In this document: positions 57,704-64,000 of the stretch, one piece after another | How positions within the stretch are numbered: position 1 is the stretch's first letter | Layout of the letters: each line of letters starts with the position of its first letter | Origin: Haladaptatus litoreus | GTDB lineage: Archaea > Halobacteriota > Halobacteria > Halobacteriales > Haladaptataceae | Assembly (NCBI RefSeq): GCF_900156425.1 | Contig: NZ_FTNO01000001.1 | Span: forward strand, 806,001 to 870,000 | Direction: 5' to 3' | DNA: 64,000 nt | The notes under the pieces: model-generated | Told to the model about the DNA's origin: nothing | Database searches by the model: none | Seen by the model: the letters and a program-made list of their open reading frames with translations, nothing else | Made by a program: the position numbers and the translations under genes

Positions 57704-59107
57704 CTATCCCTTCGCGTTTTCGAACATCGTAATCGCATCTTCACGCCGTTCGGAGTGGTCAACGATAGGGTCGGGATAGTCGGGCGCGAGGTTCTCGCGT
57801 TCGTCGCCGTCCAGTTCGTTCCACCTGTGAATCTTCTTCGGCGGAACATCTTCCAGTTCCGGGACGAACCGCTTGATGTACTCCGCGTCAGAGTCGAACC
57901 GCTCGCCCTGCGTCATCGGATTGAAGATGCGGAAGTACGGTTGGGCGTCTGTGCCGGTCGAGGCCGCCCACTGCCACCCGCCGTTGTCGTTCGCAGTGTC
58001 GTGGTCGACGAGTTTCTGCCGGTACCAGTCGTAGCCCTCGCGCCAATCCACGAGCAGGTCTTTCGTCAGAAAGGCCGCGACGACCATCCGAACGCGGTTG
58101 TGAACCCACGCTTCCTCGCGCAGTTGACGCATTCCGGCGTCCACGATTGGATAGCCCGTTTTTCCATCTTTCCACGCCTGCACCCCTTCTGGGTCGTCGC
58201 GCCACGCGATTTCGTACTGGTAGTCTTTGTAGTTCTCCACGACGACATCCGGGCGATTGTCGAGGACGTGCGCGTAGAAATCGCGCCACGCGAGTTGGCG
58301 CTGGAAGCCATCGACGGAATCCGCATCCTCGGCGCTCTCGGCGTCGTTTTTCGCCTGCTCCGTCGTCTCCCACACTTCCCGAATCCCGATGGTGCCGAAC
58401 TTGAGATGCGGGGAGAGACGAGAGGTACACTCCCGAGCGGGGTAATCGCGCTCCTCGTCGTAGGAATACACCTCGTTTTCACAGAACGCGGAAAGCAGTT
58501 CGCGGGCGGTTTCGGTACTCCCCGACGGAACTTCGGCTTCCGGTTCCTCAAACCCGAGGTCGGCGAGCGTCGGCAGGTCGTCGTTTTCGACCTCACTTCC
58601 CTCCAAATCGGCCACGTCTACGACTTCCGCCGGGGAATCGAACGAATCGTCCTTTCCTCGGTCGCGCCACTTCTTCCAGAAGTAGGTGAAAACTGAGTAG
58701 TAGTCGCCCTGATTCGTCGTGATGCTTCCGGGCGTGTGGAGCAGGGAATCGTGGAAACTCTGGTGAACGATTCCGTCCTCCTCCAGCGCGTTCCGCACCT
58801 CGTCGTCGCGGCGTTTCGCCAATCCGGAGTAGTCGCGGTTCCAGACCACCTGCTCCACGTCGAGCAATTCCGCGATTCGCGGAATCTCCTCGCGCGGGTC
58901 GCCGTGGACGACTAGCAAATCTCCACCTCGCTCGCGGTACGACTCGCGAAGCGATTCGAGCGCGGAAAGCATGAACGAAACGCGCGGCGGAGCGGCGTGC
59001 GCGAGCACCTCGCGGTCGAACACGAACACAGGAACCACGGGGTCGCCGGAGGCGAGCGCCCGATTGTCTTCAACCCGAAGGTCGCGGCGATGCCAGTGTA
59101 GGTTCAT
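57704..59107 (-). CDS. phr: Deoxyribodipyrimidine photolyase
   Basis: It splits UV-made cyclobutane pyrimidine dimers with blue light. The 467-residue protein has an N-terminal Rossmann-like antenna domain (LHWHRRDLRVEDNRALAS) and a helical FAD domain with WKDGKTGYPIVDAGMRQL near residue 315, then EEAWVHNRVRMVVAAFL and GGWQWAASTGTDAQPYFRIF. All of these are typical of class I CPD photolyases. The expected FAD and dimer-pocket Trp and Asn residues are present. It is divergent from the acyl-CoA ligase at 59264. Confidence 0.95.
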   Translation of the reverse strand: MNLHWHRRDLRVEDNRALASGDPVVPVFVFDREVLAHAAPPRVSFMLSALESLRESYRERGGDLLVVHGDPREEIPRIAELLDVEQVVWNRDYSGLAKRRDDEVRNALEEDGIVHQSFHDSLLHTPGSITTNQGDYYSVFTYFWKKWRDRGKDDSFDSPAEVVDVADLEGSEVENDDLPTLADLGFEEPEAEVPSGSTETARELLSAFCENEVYSYDEERDYPARECTSRLSPHLKFGTIGIREVWETTEQAKNDAESAEDADSVDGFQRQLAWRDFYAHVLDNRPDVVVENYKDYQYEIAWRDDPEGVQAWKDGKTGYPIVDAGMRQLREEAWVHNRVRMVVAAFLTKDLLVDWREGYDWYRQKLVDHDTANDNGGWQWAASTGTDAQPYFRIFNPMTQGERFDSDAEYIKRFVPELEDVPPKKIHRWNELDGDERENLAPDYPDPIVDHSERREDAITMFENAKG

Positions 59108-59230
59108 GGCGGGAGAACGACGAGCATCCTCTTAAGGGGCGAACCCACTTTGTGTGGTTCGTCCCGACCGATGGAAGTGGTGAAGCGAGGACACACCGAA
59201 CGGCGGTTCCCCCGCACGATTTTCAGTGAT

Positions 59231-59238
59231 GTTTTATG
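59231..59238 (+). promoter_or_regulatory. BoxA of acyl-CoA ligase
   Basis: GTTTTATG is centred about 29 bases before ATG 59264. Confidence 0.5.
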
Positions 59239-59263
59239 CCACCCGCCCTCGTTACAAACCACC

Positions 59264-60823
59264 ATGGTAAATCTTACCGCGTCCGTTGCGAACACGGTTT
59301 CCGACCACCCGGACGAACCGGCCATCGTCACTGACGACCAAACGCTGACCTACGAAGACCTGTGGGCACAAATCAGCGGGTTTGCTGGCGGACTCGCGGA
59401 GCGAGGTATCGGCGAGGACGACCGGGTTGCAATCTATCTCCCGAACGTTCCACAGTTCGTCGTCACGTTCCACGGAACGCTCATGGCAGGCGGCGTCGTG
59501 GTTCCGATGAATCCACAGTACAGGTCGCGCGAAATCAGCCACCTGCTCGCCGACAGCGGCGCGAAAGTCGTCGTGACGCTTCCCGACCTCGTCCCCTTCG
59601 TGGAGGAAGTGCAGGACGAAACGGCTGTCGAACACGTCGTCACGCTCGGCGAGACTGACGGCGACGATATTTTCTTTGGCAATTTCCTCGCCGAGGGCGA
59701 CGGCGAAATCGCGGAGAGGGCGGACGACGACCTCGCAGTTCAACCGTACACCAGCGGGACGACCGGCACCCCGAAAGGCGTGGAACTTACGCACGAAAAC
59801 CTCACGTCGAACGCGGAGGCCTCCGCGGAACTGGTTTCCGGTGGAATCGGGACGGACGACTCCCTTTTGGGCGTGCTTCCGCTGTTCCACATCTACGGCA
59901 TGACGGTCTGTATGAACGGAACACTGTTCCGCGGTGGGGCGTTCTATCCCCTGCCGACGTGGGACGCCCAGCAGGCCCTCTCCGTGGTCGAGGAGGAGGA
60001 ACTGACGATAATGCACGGCGTTCCCGCGATGTACAACGACGTTATCAACCAACCGAACGCGGCGGAGTTCGATTTGTCCTCGGTTCGACTCGCCGGAGTC
60101 GGCGGCGGCGGCATCCCAATCGAAGTGCTCCGACGCTTCGAGGAACTGTACGACGCGAAAATCTACGAGGGGTACGGACTGACGGAAACGAGTCCGGTAA
60201 CCCATTTCAACACGCCAGACAACGGACGCCGAGTCGGGAGCATCGGAACCACGATTCAGGGCGTCAGTGCCCGCGTCGTGAACGGGGATTTCGAGGAACA
60301 GTCTCCCGTCCCAGAAGGCCCGCTGGCGGAGGACGACGCGGAACTGGACGACGTGACCGGCGAAATCGTCGTCGCCGGACCGAACGTCATGCGCGGCTAT
60401 GCCGGACTCGCTGGCGCGACGAAAGAGGCGTTTACCGAAACTGACGGCAAACGCTGGTTCCACACGGGAGATATCGGCTACTGGGACGAAGACGGCTTTT
60501 TCTACGTGGTAGACCGCAAGAAACACATGATAAACACCGCGGGCTACAACGTCTACCCGCGAGAAGTCGAAGAACTCCTCTTCGAACACGAGGCCGTGGC
60601 CGACGCGGCGGTCGTCGGGATTCCCGACGACCGCCGAAACGAGACGGTGAAAGCGTTCATCGTCCCGGTTCCAGACGCCGACATCACGGCGGAAGAAATT
60701 CAGGAGTACTGTTTGGACAACATCGCGGCCTACAAACATCCGCGGGAAGTCGCGTTCGTGGAGGAACTGCCGCGGACGACGACCGGAAAAGTGCAGAAGT
60801 TCGAGTTGGTCGAACAGGGATAA
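59264..60823 (+). CDS. AMP-forming acyl-CoA ligase (fatty acid type)
   Basis: This is a 519-residue ANL-family ligase: YTSGTTGTPKGVELTHEN near residue 161, YGLTETSPVTHFNT in the A5 region, and WFHTGDIGYWDEDGFFYVVD at the hinge. MINTAGYNVYPREVEELL follows, then TTTGKVQKFEL with the C-terminal lysine near 505. The pattern fits long- or medium-chain fatty acid ligases. ATG 59264 is preferred because of the BoxA 29 bases upstream. It is convergent with the PrsW gene (14 bases between). Confidence 0.88.
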   Translation: MVNLTASVANTVSDHPDEPAIVTDDQTLTYEDLWAQISGFAGGLAERGIGEDDRVAIYLPNVPQFVVTFHGTLMAGGVVVPMNPQYRSREISHLLADSGAKVVVTLPDLVPFVEEVQDETAVEHVVTLGETDGDDIFFGNFLAEGDGEIAERADDDLAVQPYTSGTTGTPKGVELTHENLTSNAEASAELVSGGIGTDDSLLGVLPLFHIYGMTVCMNGTLFRGGAFYPLPTWDAQQALSVVEEEELTIMHGVPAMYNDVINQPNAAEFDLSSVRLAGVGGGGIPIEVLRRFEELYDAKIYEGYGLTETSPVTHFNTPDNGRRVGSIGTTIQGVSARVVNGDFEEQSPVPEGPLAEDDAELDDVTGEIVVAGPNVMRGYAGLAGATKEAFTETDGKRWFHTGDIGYWDEDGFFYVVDRKKHMINTAGYNVYPREVEELLFEHEAVADAAVVGIPDDRRNETVKAFIVPVPDADITAEEIQEYCLDNIAAYKHPREVAFVEELPRTTTGKVQKFELVEQG

Positions 60824-60836
60824 CCTGAACGAAACG

Positions 60837-61796
60837 CTACCAACCCAACCGAATCTGCCCCTCGTAATACTCTCGCGCGCGACGAATCTTTTGGAACAGA
60901 TAGCCACCGACGAGTCCCGCAAAGACGAGGACGTAGACGAGCAACCAGAACAGAGCATCGCCGCCCACGACCGACGCCATCGTTTCGGTGACGAATCCAG
61001 CAGTCGAGTTGTAAAAGCCGTGGAGAACGGCAGGAATGGCAATTCCTTTGACGATTATCGGCCCACGGTTTGCGGGGACGATTTTGGCTAATCCGAGGTA
61101 GTAGCCCGAAATCGCGGCCCAGAGGACGTGATTCGGCCCGACGATTGCCCGTGTCACCGCAACTCCGGAAACCGTAACCGAAGTTCCGACCCCACCGTTT
61201 ACGTTCACCGACCCGACGACGTAGGTCAGATTCTCGATGGTCGCAAAGCCCAGTCCGGCCATCGCGCCGTACACCGCGCCATCGACTGCAGTCTGGAAGT
61301 GCGGCGTTCGGTAGGCGTGAAACCGCACTGCGAGCCATTTGACGGTCTCCTCGACCGGCCCGACGACGAGGAAGAAAAACGGGACGATGGCGAGGACGCC
61401 GATCCCGAGTCCGGACAGCGCGAACGCGCCGACGGTGTTGATTATCGCGGCGAACGCGGCGAACACTACTCCGAGGAGAAAGGTGACGACGAGCGTCGGA
61501 AGCGGTTCCCGTTCGGTCGGGTCGGCCCGCCAAATGTAGAACGCGAGCAGGAGCGCCGGAATCACCGACAGAAACGAAAAGACACCGAGCAGTGGGCGTT
61601 CTGCGACCGTCGCACCGACCAGAACGAGTTCGGCGAGGACGAAGGTGAGCGCGAGAAGCAGCGTTAGTCCACGAGTCGCACCCGTGAGCAGTCGATAGAG
61701 TCGAAGCGCGAGTCGGTCGGTCGTCGTCCGTGGCTCCCACGATTCGATGTCGTAAGAGTCCTCTCGCGTCTCGATTCTGTTCTCGGGGTCGTCCAT
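60837..61796 (-). CDS. PrsW family intramembrane metalloprotease
   Basis: This is a 319-residue protein with about eight helices. The PrsW hallmark VVGPVEETVKWLAVRFH (EExxK) lies near residue 149, followed by GAMAGLGFATIENLTYV and HVLWAAISGYYLGLAKI with catalytic-type His. In bacilli PrsW cleaves an anti-sigma factor. Here the target is unknown. The start at 61796 (MDDPENRIET) is preferred over upstream alternatives. Confidence 0.88.
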   Translation of the reverse strand: MDDPENRIETREDSYDIESWEPRTTTDRLALRLYRLLTGATRGLTLLLALTFVLAELVLVGATVAERPLLGVFSFLSVIPALLLAFYIWRADPTEREPLPTLVVTFLLGVVFAAFAAIINTVGAFALSGLGIGVLAIVPFFFLVVGPVEETVKWLAVRFHAYRTPHFQTAVDGAVYGAMAGLGFATIENLTYVVGSVNVNGGVGTSVTVSGVAVTRAIVGPNHVLWAAISGYYLGLAKIVPANRGPIIVKGIAIPAVLHGFYNSTAGFVTETMASVVGGDALFWLLVYVLVFAGLVGGYLFQKIRRAREYYEGQIRLGW

Positions 61797-61864
61797 CACG
61801 GGCGCTACGTGCGCCAGATGCAAATCGGTTGTTGCGGTCGAGTAGCAGGTGTCCCGGTGACCGG

Positions 61865-63052
61865 TCACTCGGAATCGGACTCGACCAGCACCGACCTGTC
61901 TACGGTTTCGAACGAATCGTGACCCGACAGCGCGAGCGTCAGGTCGAGGTCGGCGAGGAAGTTCTGTAACACTTCTCGAACTCCGTCCTCGCCGTCGATT
62001 GCGAGGCCGTAGACGTAGGGCCGTCCGAGCAGAATCGCGTCCGCGCCCAAGGCGATTGCCCGGAAGGCATCCGCCCCTCGGCGGATGCCGCTGTCGAACA
62101 GCACGGGAACCTCGTCGCCGACTTCGTCAATGATTCCCGGAAGTGCCGACAGTGCGCCTATCGCACCGTCAACCTGTCGCCCGCCGTGGTTCGAGACGAC
62201 GAGGCCGTCTACCCCACGCTCGACCGCCTCGCGGGCATCCTCCGGGTGGAGGATGCCCTTCAGCACGATTGGTAGGTCGGTGTGCTCGCGGAGGAAATCG
62301 AGGTCGTCCCACGTCAGACTGGGGTCGCCGAAGATTTCGGTGAACCGCCAGACCGCGGCGCTCGGGTCGTCCTCCGGCGGAGAATCGAGCGACTCTCGAA
62401 AGGCGGGGTCGGTGAAGTAGTTCGCCACGCCTTCTTGGTCGAGGAAGGGGAGGTAGGCGTGTTTCACGTCGCGCTCCCGCCAGCCCATAATCGGCGTGTC
62501 GAGCGTGACGACGATGGCCTCGAATCCAGCGTCTTCGGCCCGTTCGAGAAAACTCGCGGTCACGTCGCGGTCGGCGCTCCAGTAGAGTTGGAACCAGCCG
62601 AGCGTGTCGCCGAGTTCGTCGGCCACGTCCTCCATCGTCTCCGAAGACGCGGAACTCAGGACGAGCGGAACGTCCATCGATTTCGCGGCTCTTGCGGCGG
62701 CAAGTTCGCCCTTCTCGTGGATGATGGATTGGACGCCGATGGGCGCGAGCAGGACGGGAACCGGAAGTTCCCGTCCGAACAGGGAAACGGACAAATCGCG
62801 CTCTTCCACGTCGCGGAGCATCCGCGGGACGATTCGCCAGCGGTCGAACGCCGAGCGATTTTCGTCCTTCGTGCTCTCGGCACCCGCCGACCCCGCGACG
62901 TAGGCGTGGGCCTCCGGCGACAGCGATTCGCGGGCGAGTTCGGCGAGTTTTTCCGGCGATGTCGGAAGGTCTGGGGTCTGATTCGCAAGCATCCCGCCAG
63001 CGTACACTTCCCGCTGGCGATTCGGGCCGTAGGGTTCCGAAGGGTCACTCAT
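61865..63052 (-). CDS. FMN-dependent alpha-hydroxy-acid oxidizing protein (L-lactate dehydrogenase-like)
   Basis: This is a 395-residue TIM-barrel flavoenzyme: VLLAPIGVQSIIHEKGELAA (FMN entry), YWSADRDVTASFLERA, VVTLDTPIMGWRERD, VLKGILHPEDAREAVERG (Lys) and VVSNHGGRQVDGA (catalytic His near residue 287). GADAILLGRPYVYGLA closes the barrel. It should oxidise L-lactate or a related 2-hydroxy acid. The start at 63052 (MSDPSEPYGP) is taken because upstream residues are unlike family members. It lies 25 bases after the MoaT-type gene, on the same strand. Confidence 0.9.
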   Translation of the reverse strand: MSDPSEPYGPNRQREVYAGGMLANQTPDLPTSPEKLAELARESLSPEAHAYVAGSAGAESTKDENRSAFDRWRIVPRMLRDVEERDLSVSLFGRELPVPVLLAPIGVQSIIHEKGELAAARAAKSMDVPLVLSSASSETMEDVADELGDTLGWFQLYWSADRDVTASFLERAEDAGFEAIVVTLDTPIMGWRERDVKHAYLPFLDQEGVANYFTDPAFRESLDSPPEDDPSAAVWRFTEIFGDPSLTWDDLDFLREHTDLPIVLKGILHPEDAREAVERGVDGLVVSNHGGRQVDGAIGALSALPGIIDEVGDEVPVLFDSGIRRGADAFRAIALGADAILLGRPYVYGLAIDGEDGVREVLQNFLADLDLTLALSGHDSFETVDRSVLVESDSE

Positions 63053-63077
63053 AGCATAGCTGACAGGCGCGCAACGA

Positions 63078-64000
63078 TTATACTTTTCTCCGGAGCCACC
63101 AGCCCAGAACGCCGACGACGAACGCGATTCCGACGTTCGTGAGCAGGCCGAGAATCCCGATTCCGACCGCCAGCAAACGGTCGTCGGTTCGAAGCCCCGC
63201 ACGTCCGAGTTCGACTGCGACGAGGAGGAGAACGACGCCCAAGACGGAAAGCGGAAACGCCGCGACGAGATGCACCGCAAACAGGGCCGCGAGCGCGTAA
63301 AACAGGCCGAGAACGAGGTTCGCGGTAGCGGTTCGCGCGCCGAAGGTGTACTTTCCCGCGACGCCGCCGCTTCCGTGACACATCGGCATCGCGCCGAAGG
63401 GAACCGCAAGGAGGTTCATGACGCCCATGCTGGTCGCCAGTTCGTCCGGGGACACCTCGGCCTCCAGCAGGTCGGACAGGAGCAGTGAGGTCGCGACCGC
63501 CGCGTTTCCGACCGTCATGGCCAACTGTCCAGCGGTCGCCGAGAGGACGCCCGACCCGAGCGCCGAGGCGCGAGGGAGGGCGAACGAAATCGCCGGAATG
63601 CTGGCCGTCGGCAGTCCGACGCGGAATCCGGCGAACGCGAACCCAAGCGCGAGTATCACGAGCGCGCTGGTTTTTCGATAGCCCGCCCCAGCCATAACGA
63701 GTGCGACGAAAAGCGCGAGTCCCGCGAGCGTCGGGTTCGAAAGTACGAGGCCGACGCCCGTCTCGGCGAGAAGGAGCGCAACCGCAACCTGAATCCCGCG
63801 AACGACCGGTTCGCCGACGTGTTCCGTGAGTCGTTCGAGGCTTCTCGTTTTACCGAGAACGAGGAGGACGAAACCGGCGAGCAGGCCAGCGGTCAGGAGT
63901 TCGTCGCCCGAAAGCGCGCCCGCGATTGCCAGCGCGGCGAGCGCCTTCATCGGTTCGACGGACATCGGCAGGCCGTAGCGAACGCCCCAGACGACCTGAA
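63078..64000 (-). CDS. MoaT-type sulfate/molybdate transporter (N-terminus outside the window)
   Basis: The frame is open to the window's right edge, so the start is missing. About 307 residues and ten helices are visible. Near the edge the sequence reads QVVWGVRYGLPMSVEPMKAL, the signature of the MoaT family (GLPMxVxPMKA). MPMCHGSGGVAGKYTFGART later in the protein is the second signature. The family is proposed to carry molybdate or sulfate. No binding protein is needed. It leads into the FMN dehydrogenase gene. Confidence 0.88.
   Translation of the reverse strand, partial: QVVWGVRYGLPMSVEPMKALAALAIAGALSGDELLTAGLLAGFVLLVLGKTRSLERLTEHVGEPVVRGIQVAVALLLAETGVGLVLSNPTLAGLALFVALVMAGAGYRKTSALVILALGFAFAGFRVGLPTASIPAISFALPRASALGSGVLSATAGQLAMTVGNAAVATSLLLSDLLEAEVSPDELATSMGVMNLLAVPFGAMPMCHGSGGVAGKYTFGARTATANLVLGLFYALAALFAVHLVAAFPLSVLGVVLLLVAVELGRAGLRTDDRLLAVGIGILGLLTNVGIAFVVGVLGWWLRRKV

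Overview
The window reads as chromosomal DNA of a haloarchaeon (class Halobacteria). The predicted proteins are strongly acidic. Most starts have a BoxA/TATA-like element 25-30 bases upstream and no leader. Many genes belong to haloarchaeal-only families, and the archaeosine genes queD-queE-queC are present. Protein resemblance suggests a Haladaptatus-like genus, but this comes from memory and was not checked. Almost all of the sequence is housekeeping or metabolic. I see no CRISPR array, transposase, prophage, rRNA or replication origin.

Layout. 1-8.7 kb: the end of a DHH phosphoesterase, a CBS-ParB protein, the methylmalonyl-CoA mutase catalytic subunit, a CinA N-terminal-type protein, acetyl-CoA synthetase and a second AMP-forming acyl-CoA ligase. 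8.8-12.2 kb: a universal stress protein and a cytochrome oxidase cluster (coxA with several small membrane proteins, including a 28-residue one). 12.2-19.3 kb: an MFS carrier, a Gly/Met-rich protein, a DUF7344-like regulator and the grpE-dnaK-dnaJ chaperone set. 19.3-30 kb: a Tat-exported cupredoxin that has lost copper ligands, an AtoE-type fatty acid carrier, a broken acyl-CoA ligase-like gene, an aldo/keto reductase, another acetyl-CoA synthetase, a small zinc-finger protein, a HAD hydrolase, a PHP-like protein, a CinA C-terminal protein and an aminotransferase. 30-36 kb: an ArsA/Get3 ATPase facing a tightly packed operon of rhomboid, endonuclease V, SDR and glycerate kinase. 37-42 kb: an overlapping DUF5788-like/PolX/Mut7-C operon, then a DUF5789-like/CPBP pair and an EamA carrier. 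43-45.5 kb: the queD-queE-queC operon, a 34-residue putative peptide, and tRNA-Glu(CTC) with a duplicated copy of its 3' end. 45.6-64 kb: a membrane-anchored winged-helix protein, an amidohydrolase, an SDR, a 1050-residue FAD/Fe-S dehydrogenase, an Lrp regulator divergent from an EamA exporter, an MBL hydrolase, a P-loop ATPase operon, two superoxide dismutases, photolyase, an acyl-CoA ligase, PrsW, an FMN-dependent L-lactate-type dehydrogenase and the truncated start of a MoaT-type transporter.

How the genes fit together. Four full-length AMP-forming ligases, the short-chain fatty acid carrier and methylmalonyl-CoA mutase point to growth on acetate, propionate and other short acids. Two flavin dehydrogenases (D-2-hydroxyacid type and L-lactate type), glycerate kinase and cytochrome oxidase fit aerobic oxidation of organic acids. 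Photolyase, PolX, endonuclease V, two dismutases and the DnaK machine are stress and repair functions.

The observations I rate highest are proteins that keep a family fold but have lost its chemistry: the cupredoxin without Cys and His ligands, the acyl-CoA ligase-like protein without its nucleotide loop, and PHP and CPBP proteins with altered metal motifs. Next come the CBS-ParB protein as a possible free-serine kinase, and the tRNA 3'-end duplication.
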